In this document: one piece after another, positions 1 to 10,849 of the stretch | Position numbering within the stretch: position 1 is the stretch's first letter | Layout: each line of letters starts with the position of its first letter | NCBI RefSeq assembly: GCF_027579695.1 | Contig: NC_083587.1 | Location: forward strand, 6,264,001-6,328,000 | Direction of reading: 5' to 3' | Length of the DNA: 64,000 bases | Source of the DNA: Neoarius graeffei | Taxonomy: Eukaryota > Chordata > Actinopteri > Siluriformes > Ariidae | Notes under the pieces: generated by a model | What the model saw: the letters and a program-made list of their open reading frames with translations, nothing else | What the model was told of the DNA's origin: nothing | Database searches by the model: none | Program-made: the position numbers and the translations under genes

Positions 1-204
1 GACCTTAATCCAATCGAAATGTTGTGGAAGGAACTGAAGCGAGCAGTTTATGTGAGGAAACTCACCAACATCCCAGAGTTGAAGCTGTTCTATACAGAGG
101 AATGGGCTAAAATTCCTCCAAGCCGATGTGCAAGACTGATCAACGGTTACCGGAAACGTTTAGTTGCAGTTATTGCTGCACAAGGGGGTTACACCAGATA
201 CTGA
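1..204 (+). pseudogene. Tc1 transposase C-terminal fragment
   Basis: The reading frame is open from the first base and ends at TGA 202-204. It begins with DLNPIEMLW, which contains the Glu of the DD34E triad, and continues with the family's C-terminal stretch (WAKIPPSRCARLINGYRKR, ending YTRY). Only the last third of the enzyme is present because the window starts inside the gene; whether the upstream part is intact cannot be seen. Confidence 0.85.
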
Positions 205-365
205 AAGCAAAGGTTCACATACTTTTGCCACTCACAGATATGTAATATTGGATCATTTTCCTCAATAAATAAATGACCAAGTATAATATTTTTGTCTCAT
301 TTGTTTACCTGGGTTCTCTTTATCCACTTTTAAGACTTGTGTGAAAATCTGATGATGTTTTAGGT

Positions 366-1973
366 CAGGGGTTTTCAAAGTGTGGGAGAGTCAGCCCCCC
401 TCAGAGAGCAAATAAACAACAGCGCCCCCCCCTTACAATTTTTGTTGTTGCTATACTTAATGTTCCATTTGTATTTTAAAATAATGGTTGTACAAATGTT
501 TTTTCTTTTACACATTTTAAACATCTGTGCTTTTTAAAACATCTTGTTTTACACATTTTAAACATCTCATAGCATCGTTAGCTAGCACCTCTTGGCAGAC
601 AACACACTGTGGCAGTGGAGCATCTTCAGATCCAGTCCATGAAAATCCAAACTTTAAATAATCGTAGTCATACTTCCTTCTTTTTTCAGTCCCCCCAGGA
701 TTCCGCGGGCCTTTTTTGTGATTGTTGTGGGCTAAAATGTCTGATGTTGCGGGGGTTTTCCAAAAAATTGCAATGAACGTTGCAGTGTTTTTTAGGTTTT
801 TGTTGCGATTACATTGCAGGAGGAAGTGAAAGTTGCGAGAAATTGTTGCGATTTTCTCTTTTTGTAATTAAAATTGACTATGTTAAATATTAAGTTATTA
901 CTGAAATACTATTGATTATAAAATCAAAGACACTGAGAAATGGTCCTATAAACATCTTTACCAATATAAAAGATTACCAGGACTACAAAAATGCAGAAAA
1001 ATAGGCTTTACTTATCCAAATGCGCCTGTTGGTTCAAAAGTTAAAGTGCATAGAACCTCACAGCACAACATGAAGTTACCTTAAAATATAATATAAATGC
1101 CTCAGCTTTCATGTAAGAAAAAAACCTATTAATACTAGTACTGTGTGCAGGCAGTCTCTCCTGAAGACTAAATTAAACAATAATTATAAACTAATAAAAT
1201 AAATGGCTCAGGCTTCATAGAAGAAAAAAACAATTTGAACAGAATCTCACAGTATGATGCTGAAGCTGCCTAAACAATGGAAAATAAAATACCATTTTGG
1301 CAAAAAAGTTGGCATCCATTAATTTCTTGTAATAAGACAGGATAAAGCGGCTAGAGATAATGAAATGAGATGAAGTAAAAAAAAATGTAAAGTGCACACA
1401 GTCCTTCACTGTAAACATAACACGCTTTCAGTAACAGAATTTAAGCCTACATAAACACTGACTCGCACATGCAGTGTTGCCAGATACTGCTGAAGTTTTC
1501 CAGTTCAAAACCCGCCAAAATGCACTTGAAACCGCCCAATCTGGCAACACTGCGCGCATGCTGCTTCTCTTGAACGTATACACAGAAGTAAGGCGGAAGG
1601 TAGTTTGTCGACGTCACCTCAAGACGACGCCAATGATTGGTCAAATTTGCGGGAAAGTTGCGGTGATTGGATATAATTGCAACACCGCCCTGAATTCGCG
1701 GGGATTGGTTGAATTTGCATTGAAGTTGCAAATCGCAACATCGCGAAATCCTGGAGGGTCTGGTTTTTTGCTTGGCCCAGACTCTGTCTCCTCACTCACT
1801 GTAGCTTTAGGTACTAAAAATCGATCCATTTTGTCTCTGACAAAGGCTAGCTGAAGTTCGCTAAATGTCCGCAATAGTAACTTATTCTAGTTTATTTTTC
1901 CTCACGTTGCGCCCCCCCCGAAGAACTCTGGCGCCCCCTAGGGGAGGTGTGCCCCACACTTTGAAAGGCCCTA
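366..1973. mobile_element. hAT-like non-autonomous element inserted in Tc1-B copy 1
   Basis: Terminal repeats are CAGGGGTTTTCAAAGTGTGG on the left and, on the right in reverse complement, TAGGGCCTTTCAAAGTGTGG. The 8-bp flanks are TTTTAGGT (358-365) and TTTTAAGT (1974-1981), a target duplication with one mismatch. Removing the element restores the Tc1 reading TTTTAGGTCATATTTATG. No transposase is visible. It carries a further insertion at 687-1762. Confidence 0.8.
687..1762 (-). mobile_element. About 1.06-kb MITE (family M1, copy 1)
   Basis: The ends CAGTCCCCCCAGGATTCCGC and ...GCGAAATCCTGGAGGGTCTG are inverted repeats. The same sequence is present in the opposite orientation at 17203-18266 within the L2 LINE. 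Internally it carries an inverted pair around 1474-1550 (GTGTTGCCAGAT and ATCTGGCAACAC). Open frames here are short and not protein-like. The target duplication of this copy is masked by a T run. Confidence 0.75.
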
Positions 1974-2040
1974 TTTTAAGTCATATTTATGCAGAAATGT
2001 AGAAAATTCTAAAGGGTTCACAAACTTTCAAGCACCACTG

Positions 2041-2872
2041 TAGGGTGGGGGATTTAGATGACTCTCGTCTTGTTTATTTTCATATGACAGCAAGGCCCAA
2101 AGTGTATTATTCCCCTCATATCACAGTGATTTGCTTACAATTACAATTTTTAATTTATGAATGAATGATACATTGCATGTTTTATTTGTTTCTGTTTACA
2201 TAGAATGTCATTCTCTCCAGCTTAGAATATTCTGAGACAAAAAAAATGTGGGATGTTGTGTGACTGAGAAACCAGAAAGCACAAACTCCTCTGTCCTGAA
2301 GACGCCTCCATCTTGGGAAACTTACTGACTGATACCTGGGTCCCCTTCCATAAATGCTAAATAAATGTGTCTTAACGTCTTCATCACATTAGAAGACTAT
2401 AGGTTTTTTCCCCCCACCCATTTTCTCCCCATTATGGTCACCTGCTAGTATCCATCCACCAGCCAGGTCTCTCTAACCATGTGAGTGAAGGCTAACACAT
2501 GCTTCCTCCAAGACATGTAAAGCCATCAACCTCCTCTTTTCCAAATGCAGCTCATGCTGCGTCACAGGATAGCAAAACACACCCGGAGGACAGTGCCATG
2601 TGCTCTCTTCCCCATATGCATGAGCTCACAGAAGACCCCAGTCAGCTGTGATTAATAGGGGACAGAGAATATGCCCCTGGAATGGGATGCTCAATCAGCA
2701 CAGATGGGTGTGATGGACAGCAGTCCAAATATCGCTATACAGGTTTAGGGGCATCACATTGGTGCACCTCCAGGGTCCTGGATTCAATTCTAAGCTTGGG
2801 TTGCTGTCTGTATGAAGTTTTGCAAGTTCTCCCCCGTCAGTGTAGAAACCCTACACTTCCTTCCTCTGGGTC
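2041..2872. other. Intronic or upstream sequence with one old repeat relic
   Basis: Immediately upstream of the first visible PRDM9-like exon region, this stretch has no coding potential that I can support. About 2400-2870 resembles a degraded dispersed repeat (text about TTTTCTCCCC and GAGGACAGTGCCATGTGC) that also seems present in reverse at about 43,800-44,060. No KRAB or SSXRD coding segment is visible. Confidence 0.5.
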
Positions 2873-2883
2873 CACTGGTTTCT

Positions 2884-3249
2884 CATCTCATCATCTCTAG
2901 CCGCTTTATCCTGTTCTACAGGGTCGCAAGCAAGCTGGAGCCTATCCCAGCTGACTACGGGCGAAAGGCGGGGTACACCCTGGACAAGTCGCCAGGTCAT
3001 CACAGGGCTGATACATAGACACACACAACCATTCACACTCACACCTACGGTCAATTTAGAGTCACCAGTTAACCTAACCTGCATGTCTTTGGACTGTGGG
3101 GGAAACTGGAGCACCTGGAGGAAACCCACGCGGACATGGGGAGAACATGCAAACTCCGCACAGAAAGGCCCTCGCCAGCCACGGGGCTCAAACCCAGACC
3201 TTCTTGCTGTGAGGCGACCGCGCTAACCACTACACCACCATGCCGCCCC
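2884..3249 (-). mobile_element. tRNA-derived SINE (family S), copy 1
   Basis: A full-length minus-strand copy flanked by an 11-bp duplication CACTGGTTTCT (2873-2883 and 3250-3260). The head holds pol III-like A and B boxes (TAGTGGTTAGC, GGTTTGAGCCC in this copy) and the tail is the ATGAGATGAG type. It lies about 620 bp upstream of the PRDM9-like exon at 3874. Confidence 0.9.
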
Positions 3250-3260
3250 CACTGGTTTCT

Positions 3261-3873
3261 CCTTCAGCAAATTGGTTATGCTTAAATTGCCACTAGGTGT
3301 GAAATTTTTTTCTTTGTTTTTTTAAATTAAATATGAATTCTAGATGTATGGCATTGGAAAAATGCCTAGGCCTAGAAATACCAGAATTGTCAGCAAGCTC
3401 AGAGATGTGCATTGGACTATTTTTTATTTATTTACTTACTGTGTGGATAGTTATTTTTGTTTGTACCTGCATGTGATTTCATCACAAATTTGGGATATTC
3501 TGTTTCCCAAAAGATAAGTTCTTTGAAAACAACCATGACCCTGACCAGGCAGGTCGTAAGAATGCTGTAAATACATCACATAGTGCCACAGTCATGCTAA
3601 TGAACATTGTTTTATTTTGCCCTGCAAGCTTCTGACCACTTGTTTATGCCCACAAGGAAGTAAAAACAATTTGTACTTGTGTACCTTGTGTGTACTCCTG
3701 TGAGATCTCAGTCCTGACGGACGTCTCTAGTCTCAACCAGATGCTCAGTGAACCTTACTGGCAAGCTTTCTTAGGATAATTTTTATACAGGACTAATGTA
3801 CTGTGTGTGTGGTCTTAGATACATACACACATTTGGGCCTCATTTCTTCCTGTTGTGTTTTCTCTACTCCCAG
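3261..3873. other. Intron preceding the first visible PRDM9-like exon
   Basis: AT-rich sequence without coding potential that I can support, ending in a pyrimidine-rich stretch and the CAG acceptor at 3871-3873. Confidence 0.6.
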
Positions 3874-4145
3874 ACTGCGAATTTTGCAAATCCTTCTTTC
3901 TCAACAAATGTGAGGTTCATGGACCGCCCCTCTTCATCCCAGATACTTCTGTTCCCATGGGAGTCCCTAACCGAGCCAGACAAACTCTTCCTTCTGGGCT
4001 AGAAATCCAGAAGTCCAGTATTCCTGATGCAGGCCTGGGAGTGTTTAATAAGGGGGAGACGGTTCCAGTAGGTGCACACTTTGGACCCTGCCAGGGAGAG
4101 CTGGTGAACCGAGAGGAAGCCAAGAACAGTGGAGACTCCTCGGTT
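3874..4145 (+). CDS. prdm9: PRDM9-family exon: zinc knuckle and N-terminal half of PR/SET domain
   Basis: This exon encodes the start of the histone-methyltransferase part of a PRDM9-type protein, which in mammals marks recombination hotspots with H3K4me3 and H3K36me3. It opens with a C-x2-C...C-x2-H knuckle (CEFC, then KCEVHGPP) followed by the family motifs PNRARQTLPSGL, IPDAGLGVFN and HFGPCQGE. A CAG acceptor ends at 3873 after a pyrimidine run. The exon starts in phase 1 (xAC), fitting the Tyr that precedes CEMC in human PRDM9. A GTGAGT donor follows 4145 in phase 0. The Cys codon at 4089-4091 occupies the position of human catalytic Tyr276. The alignment is from memory of the human protein. 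Family membership is secure; alpha/beta paralogue assignment is not. It is one of four exons; the next is 38.7 kb downstream. Confidence 0.93.
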
Positions 4146-4750
4146 GTGAGTTTGTCATAAATTTATTATGAGATATTGTATATTTTTAAGAAACAAAATA
4201 TGATGACTAGATGAAAGTAGCTCCAATTAACATTAACTTCTTCTTGTCACTGATATGTGGACGAGTGGTTTAAATCACAAGTTTGATCACAATGTGATCC
4301 TACATCGATTCTTTTAGCCAGTGTGGTGAAAATTCACCTGTTTATAATAGAAATACGAGTAACACCTGAATAATGCTCAAGCAAATGTATTTATTTATTG
4401 TATAATTTAATGAAAGTCCCATAAAATCACAAGCCCAGGTAGTCGCTAACATAGGTCCTCCCATATCTACTTCTAGGCATGTTCAGCTTCCTGTCTTACA
4501 CAAGATATTAATCGTAATCATAGCTTCCATCAACATTTTGTAATAGTCTGTTTTCCCAACTGCAGCTGAGAAAAACTGTCCCAAGTTTTCCTTGACTCTG
4601 CCGCATCCACGACAACCCAGTAGCAGCTTCTCACACGCGCGCAAAAACAAAGAACTTATTCATTCACACTTGCAGCTTGTTTCTTTTCTAAATGTCAAGG
4701 CTAAACAGAGAAGCATGACACTACAGGATTTGAACATATATTGTTAGCTA

Positions 4751-6352
4751 CAACCCCGATTCCAAAAAAGTTGGGACAAAGTACAAATTGTAAATAAAAA
4801 CAGAATGCAATAATTTACAAATCTCAAAAACTGTTATTGGATTCACAATAGAACATAGACAACATATCAAATGTCGGAAGTGAGACATTTTGAAATTTCA
4901 TGCCAAATATTGGCTCATTTGAAATTTCATGACAGCAACACATCTCAAAAAAGTTGGGACAGGGGCAATAAGAGGCTGGAAAAGTTAAAGGTACAAAAAA
5001 GGAACAGCTGGAGGACCAAATTGCAACTCATTAGGTCAATTGGCAATAGGTCATTAACATGACTGGGTATAAAAAGAGCATCTTGGAGTGGCAGCAGCTC
5101 TCAGAAGTAAAGATGGGAAGAGGATCACCAATCCCCCTAATTCTGCGCCGACAAATAGTGGAGCAATATCAGAAAGGAGTTCGACAGTGTAAAATTGCAA
5201 AGAGTTTGAACATATCATCTACAGTGCATAATATCATCAAAAGATTCAGAGAATCTGGAAGAATCTCTGTGCGTAAGGGTCAAGGCTTGAAAACCATACC
5301 GGGTGCCCGTGATCTTCGGGCCCTTAGACGGCATTGCATCACATACAGGCATGCTTCTGTATTGGAAATCACAAAATGGGCTCAGGAATATTTCCAGAGA
5401 ACATTATCTGTGAACACAATTCACCGTGCCGTCCACCGTTGCCAGCTAAAACTCTATAGTTCAAAGAAGAAGCCGTATCTAAAGGCGATCCAGAAGCGCA
5501 GACATTTTCTCTGGGCCAAGGCTCATTTAAAATGGACTGTGGCAAAGTGGAAAACTGTTCTGTGGTCAGATGAATCAAAATTTGAAGTTCTTTATGGAAA
5601 TCAGGGACGCCGTGTCATTTGGACTAAAGAGGAGAAGGACAACCCGAGTTGTTATCAGCACTCAGTTCAGAAGCCTGCATCTCTGATGGTATGGGGTTGC
5701 ATTAGTGCGTGTGGCATGGGCAGCTTACACATCTGGAAAGACACCATCAATGCTGAAAGGTATATCCAGGTTCTAGAGCAACATATGCTCCCATCCAGAC
5801 GACGTCTCTTTCAGGGAAGACCTTGCATTTTCCAACATGACAATGCCAAACCACATACTGCATCAATTACAGCATCATGGCTGCGTAGAAGAAGGGTCCG
5901 GGTACTGAACTGGCCAGCCTGCAGTCCAGATCTTTCACCCATAGAAAACATTTGGTGCATCATAAAACAGAAGATACGACAAAAAAGACCTAAGACAGTT
6001 GAGGAACTAGAATCCTACGTTAGACAAGAATGGGTTAACATTCCTATCCCTAAACTTGAGCAACTTGTCTCCTCAGTCCCCAGATGTTTACAGACTGTTG
6101 TAAAGAGAAAAGGGGATGTCTCACAGTGGTAAACATGGCCTTGTCCCAACTTTTTTGAGATGTGATGTTGTCATGAAATTTAAAATCACCTAATTTTTCT
6201 CTTTAAATGATACATTTTCTCAGTTTAAACATTTGATATGTCATCCATGTTCTATTATGAATAAAATATGGAATTTTGAAACTTCCACATCATTGCATTC
6301 CGTTTTTATTTACAATTTGTACTTTGTCCCAACTTTTTTGGAATCGGGGTTG
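4751..6352 (+). mobile_element. Complete Tc1-like element (family A, copy 1)
   Basis: Perfect-looking ends CAACCCCGATTCCAAAAAAG and the reverse complement at 6333-6352, flanked by TA (4749-4750 and 6353-6354). Subterminal repeats of CAAAAAAGTTGGGACA type lie inside both ends. It contains one long transposase frame (5059-6132). A related inverted copy lies at 57037-59040. Confidence 0.93.
5059..6132 (+). CDS. Tc1/mariner DD34E transposase, apparently intact
   Basis: This frame encodes a cut-and-paste transposase acting on the flanking inverted repeats at TA sites. Starting at the ATG at 5113 gives a 339-residue protein, the usual Tc1 length and start (MGRGSP); the upstream ATG at 5059 adds 18 residues. 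The N-terminal half is a paired-like helix-turn-helix region ([19 protein letters not shown], then [13 protein letters not shown]). Catalytic motifs are WSDESKF (first Asp), FQHDNAKPH (second Asp) and [11 protein letters not shown] (Glu), with DD34E-type spacing. There is no stop or frameshift. One likely blemish is a single Ser fewer in NISSTVHN than I remember for related enzymes; a decayed cousin at 58,6xx shares this, so it may be ancestral. Activity is not demonstrated. Confidence 0.92.
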   Translation: MTGYKKSILEWQQLSEVKMGRGSPIPLILRRQIVEQYQKGVRQCKIAKSLNISSTVHNIIKRFRESGRISVRKGQGLKTIPGARDLRALRRHCITYRHASVLEITKWAQEYFQRTLSVNTIHRAVHRCQLKLYSSKKKPYLKAIQKRRHFLWAKAHLKWTVAKWKTVLWSDESKFEVLYGNQGRRVIWTKEEKDNPSCYQHSVQKPASLMVWGCISACGMGSLHIWKDTINAERYIQVLEQHMLPSRRRLFQGRPCIFQHDNAKPHTASITASWLRRRRVRVLNWPACSPDLSPIENIWCIIKQKIRQKRPKTVEELESYVRQEWVNIPIPKLEQLVSSVPRCLQTVVKRKGDVSQW

Positions 6353-6949
6353 TATAATTAATGCTAAAGTTAATATAAAACTTCTTACCACACCAGTGAT
6401 CTGATGATTTTCGATGCCACACAATTTGCCACGATGAGAGTTGGTTTGATGCTGGGGTATGCAATTGGTATGACTTTTTACGCAATCGGTTTCATTTCCA
6501 TGAATTCACAAGTGCAAACAAAAGTCAAAAAGTTCTAAGACAGATGTTATAATTTCAAAAGGAATTCAAAAAAGGACTATAAAGAAGGAATTCTCTGATG
6601 AAAACATCGCTTGCAGAAGTGTTTAGACTTAAATGGAGGATATGTAGAGAAATAGCTTTATTTTCATAAATAAAGATTTTTTTCATTTGTCTTAGAATTT
6701 TTGACTTGCCCTCGTATGATTTCAACATCGGTTTGGTGAGGGTTGATTTGGATATGTACAGTGGTACTTGAAAGTTTGTGAACCCTTTAGAATTTTCTAT
6801 ATTTCTGCATGATTATGAGCTAAAACATCAGATTTTCACACAAATCCTAAAAGTAGATAAAGAGAACCCAGTTAAACAAATGAGACAAAAATATTATACT
6901 TGGTCATTTATTTATTGAGGAAAATGATCCAATATTACATATCTGTGAG

Positions 6950-7194
6950 CGTGGGTTTCCTCCGGGTGCTCCGGTTTCCCCCACAGTCCAAAGACATGCA
7001 GGTTAGGTTAACTGGTGACTCTAAATTGACCGTAGGTGTGAATGTGACTGTGAATGTGTCTGTGTCAGCCCTGTGATGATCTGGCGACTTGTCCAGGGTG
7101 TACCCTGCCTTTCGCCCATAGTCAGCTGGGATAGGCTCCAGCTTGCCTGCGACCCTGTAGAACAGGATAAAGCAGCTAGAGATAATGAGACAAG
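6950..7194 (+). mobile_element. SINE family S, copy 2, 5'-truncated
   Basis: The copy lacks the tRNA head and begins at the GTGGGTTTCCTCC segment. A 13-bp duplication ACATATCTGTGAG flanks it (6937-6949, 7195-7207), so truncation occurred during insertion. Confidence 0.88.
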
Positions 7195-8357
7195 ACATAT
7201 CTGTGAGTAGGAAAAGTGTGTGAACCTCTAGGATTAGCAGTTCATTTGACGGTGAAATTAGAGTCAGGTGTTTTACAATCAATGGGATGACAATCAGGTG
7301 TGAGTGGGCACCCTGTTTTATTTAAAGAGCAGGGCTCTATCAAAGTCTGATCTTCACAACATGTTCGTGTATCATGGCACGAACAAAGGAGATTTCTGAG
7401 GGTCTCAGAAAAAGCGCTGTTGATGCTCATCAGGCTGGAAAAGTTTACAAAACCATCTCCTAAAGAGTTTGGACTTCACCAGTCCACAGTCAGACAGATT
7501 ATGTACAAATTGAGGAAATTCAAGACCATTGTTACCCTCCCCAGGAGTGGTCGGCGAACAAAGATCACTCCAAGAGCAAGGCATGTAATAGTTGGCGAGG
7601 TCACAAAGGACCCCAGGGTAACTTCTAAGCAACTGAAGGCCTCTCTCACATTAGCCAATGTTAATGTTCATGAGGCTACCATCAGGAGAACACTTGAACA
7701 ACAATGGTGTGCATGGCAGGGTTGCAAGGAGAAAGCCACTGCTGTCCAAAAAGAACATTGCTGCTCGTCTACAGCTTGCTAAAGATCACGTGGACAAGCC
7801 AGAAGGCTATTAGCAAAATGTTTTGTGGATGGATGAGTCCAAAATAGAACTTTTTGGTTTAAATGAGAAGTGTTATGTTTGGAGAAAGGAAAACACTGCA
7901 TTCCAGCATAAGAACCTTATCCCATCTGTGAAACATGGTGGTGGTAGTATCATGGTTCAGGCCTGTTTTGCTGCATCTGGGCCAGGATGGCTTGCCATCA
8001 TTGATGGAACAATGAATTCTGAATTATACCTGCGAATTCTAAAGGAAAATGTCAGGACATCTTTCCATGAACTGAATCTCAAGAGACAGTGGGCCATGCA
8101 GCAAGACAATGACCCGAAGCACACAAGTTGTTCTACCAAAGAATGGTTAAAGAAGAATAAAGTTCATGTTTTGGAATGGCCAAGTCAATGTCCTGACTTT
8201 AATCCAATCGAAATGTTGTGGGAAGAACCTGAAGTGAGCAGTTCATATGGGGAAACCTACCAACATCCCAGAGTTGAAGTTGTTCTGTACGGAGGAATGG
8301 GCTAAAATTCCTCCAAGCCAGTGTGCAGGACTGATCAGCAGTTACTGGAAACATTTA

Positions 8358-9611
8358 TGCCGCTTTTCCACTACAAACGCGGCTGAGCCGTGCCGTGCCG
8401 AGTCGAGCTGAGTCGGGCTGAGCGGGGCTATTGAAGTTGCATTTCGACTACAACCGCGCTGAACCGTGCTGGCTGGAAGTGGGTGGACACATTGGGTGGA
8501 GTTAGCGAAAGTGGGTGGACGTCATGTGATGTCGTTAAGCAGCGCAAACAGTGACATCAGTGACAGTGGCGGAACAAGTCAGAGCCGGGCCGGGGGCGGG
8601 GCAAATGACTGGGCCCTTTATTAAAGCTTATCATAACATCATTTTAGGCTACAAAATGTCCGCAACTGCGGTGTTTACCAATTTCAACACTACCGGGTGC
8701 AACTATGTTATTTAGTACATCAAGTCCTTCAAACGAACATGTAACTCAGAAACAAAAAACATTAGGATACTGTACATGGCTCATAATAAAACATCAATAG
8801 CCTATACTGCGCACATTATTTGAAGGGCATACGAATGAGCGCTCAGAGTGGTGACAGGAAGAGTCAGAAATAAAAGGAGGGCGGTGCAAACCTCACTGAA
8901 TGCACTGTGTTTACCAATTTCAACACTCCGGGGTGCAACTATGTTATTTTGTACATTAAGTCCTTCAAACGAACATGTAACTCAGAAACAAAAAAACATT
9001 AGGCGACATACTGTACATGGCTCATAATAAAACATCAATAGCCTACTGCGCGCATTATTTGAAGGGCATACGGCGAGCCTTGCGCTCCGCGAACTCGTCC
9101 ACGATGCTCTGACTGATTCAGTGAGCTTTTAAGCGGTAGTCTCACGACCCGAATAGTAAACAATAAACATGGAGGACATGGAGTCGTTAGTGTTGCTGGT
9201 CTTGGTGCTGTGGCTTGTTGTCACCGACAACGCCAACAGATACTGGCAAGAGCGTATAGATGAGGCGAGGCGCATAAGGCTTCAGAAATTCTCGTAATTC
9301 ATAATTATTCTTCTTCCGGGTTTGCGGTGTTTACAGATCCCAGCGCGCTCGCGGGGCGTGTGTGGGCATGTGAGGACACTCCTCCTCACCAATCAGTGCA
9401 CAGGGGAGTGTCTGCTCACGCCTCCAGCCTCAGTCGGCTCGCTTTGGCTCGCTTCAGCCCCACTCCAAAACGGTGCGAGTTTTAGGGGCTAAGCAGGGCT
9501 GAAACGAGCTGAGTCGTGCTGGTTTTTGGTAGTCGAAACGCGAGCCGTGTCAGGCTGAAGTGAGCTGAAGCGAGCTGAAGTGAGCTGAAAAAGGGTAGTG
9601 GAAAAGGGCCA
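8358..9611 (+). mobile_element. PIF/Harbinger-like non-autonomous element
   Basis: Inverted ends TGCCGCTTTTCCACTAC and (reverse complement of the right) TGGCCCTTTTCCACTAC, flanked by TTA on both sides (8355-8357, 9612-9614), splitting a Tc1 transposase. A 3-bp TTA duplication fits PIF/Harbinger. A block of about 165 bp is directly repeated (about 8669-8840 and 8907-9072). A short frame at 9169-9297 remains (separate entry). Confidence 0.8.
9169..9297 (+). pseudogene. 42-codon leftover frame inside Harbinger-like element
   Basis: ATG at 9169, TAA at 9295-9297. The peptide starts MEDMESLVLLVLVLW and ends RRIRLQKFS. The hydrophobic acidic start resembles the N-terminus of fish Harbinger nucleases as I remember them, which would mark this as a deletion derivative of an autonomous element. 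The match is too short to prove. Confidence 0.35.
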
Positions 9612-10024
9612 TTAGTTGCAGTTATTGCTGCACAAGGGGGTCACACCAGATACTGAAAGCAAAGGTTCACATACTTTTGCCACTCAAAGATATGTAATAT
9701 TGGATCATTTTCCTCAATAAATAAATGACCAAGTATAATATTTTTCTCTCATTTGTTTAACTGGGTTTTCTTTATCCACTTTTAGGACTTGTGTGAAAAT
9801 CTGATGATGTTTTAGGTCATATTTATGCAGAAATATAGAAAATTCTAAAGGGTTCACAAACATTCAAGCACCACTGTATGGTATATACCTGGTGTGCTAT
9901 GACACAAAGTGTGCTGTGGAATTTTGAGCAACCCCATTCGTTTTTAGACAGGCTCATGAAATAATATATATTTTTAAATACAACAATGACTCTGCTTTTT
10001 AATTAAAAAGGGTTGTAATCACTT

Positions 10025-10393
10025 CATCTCATCTCATTATTTCTAGCCGCTTTATCCTGTTCTACAGGGTCGCAGGCAAGCTGGAGCCTATCCCAGCTGA
10101 CTATGGGCGAAAGACGGGGTACACCCTAGACAAGTTTCCTGGTCATCACAGGGCTGACACACAGACACAGACAACCATTCACACTCTCTTTCACACCTAC
10201 GGTCAATTTAGAGTCACCAGTTAACCTAACCTGCATGTCTTTGGACTGTGGGGGAAACCGGAGCACCCAGAGGAAACCCACATGGACACGTGGAGAACAT
10301 GCAAACTCCACACAGAAAGGCCCTCGCCGGCCACGGGGCTCGAACCCGAACCTTTTTGCTGTGAGGCAACAGTGCTAACCACTACACCACCCA
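10025..10393 (-). mobile_element. SINE family S, copy 3
   Basis: Full-length minus-strand copy with a 12-bp target duplication TTGTAATCACTT (10013-10024, 10394-10405). Confidence 0.9.
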
Positions 10394-10849
10394 TTGTAAT
10401 CACTTATTTAGAAATTTTACATTTTTTAAAACTAAATGGCCTTTAATCCCATTCTTAGTTTGATTTTGAAAATAATTTTAGGTCCAGGGAGGAGGATTAT
10501 TTTTGTCGTGACCAGAAAAGGCAGTCACCCTAGATGTTGCCAGTTCCACTGAGCCTTGCCAGAGTGCAAGGCTCATGGGACTGTTAATATTTAAGCTTAG
10601 AGAGTATTAGGGGCTAAATAGCAATGGGCCACCTTGACCAAGACTCCTGCAGTAATTGATCACCTCTGGCCAGTATTTCTGATGGACATGCATCTTGGAG
10701 TAAAATAAAACATCTCCTTGAACCATGTTATGTACAGACCACAGGATATCACGAGAAGTCAGCCAGTCCCTATCCCAGTCCACCGTCCCTCCCTGCCTGA
10801 AGTCCTCTCGATAGTTCCACTGCCAAAAACAGACCAGCAGCAGCAGCTT

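Larger units (their letters stand above)
1..2040 (+). mobile_element. Tc1-like element (family B, copy 1), 5'-truncated by the window edge
   Basis: The right terminal repeat (ending TCAAGCACCACTG at 2040, followed by TA) matches the ends of the copies at 6759-9876 and 38795-40385. The transposase C-terminus lies at 1-204. The region between them is interrupted by a hAT-like element at 366-1973. The left end is outside the window. Confidence 0.88.
7374..9656 (+). pseudogene. Broken Tc1-B transposase
   Basis: Starts MARTKEISEGLRKSAVDAHQ at 7374 and ends at TGA 9654-9656 after the Harbinger-like insertion. Frames change after about 7460 and again near 7780, with an early TAA at the end of KTIS. 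WMDESKIELFG near 7823 and QDNDPKHTS near 8104 mark the two Asp motifs and CPDFNPIEMLW near 8190 the Glu motif. The C-terminal GYTRY-like end is separated by 1.25 kb of inserted DNA. It is non-functional. Confidence 0.88.
6759..9876 (+). mobile_element. Tc1-like element (family B, copy 2) with two insertions
   Basis: The left end CAGTGGTACTTGAAAGTTTG and right end TTCAAGCACCACTG are flanked by TA at 6757-6758 and 9877-9878. The internal transposase is broken. A 5'-truncated SINE (6950-7194) and a Harbinger-like element (8358-9611) are inserted in it. Confidence 0.9.

Noticed and set aside
1474-1854. 126-codon frame inside MITE M1
   Set aside because: It covers the inverted internal segments of a non-coding MITE, and the second copy (17198-17452) does not keep the frame.
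5059-5112. The first ATG of the Tc1-A frame as the true start
   Set aside because: Related enzymes start at MGRGSP-like sequence, so the ATG at 5113 is more likely; the 18 extra codons are kept only as an option.
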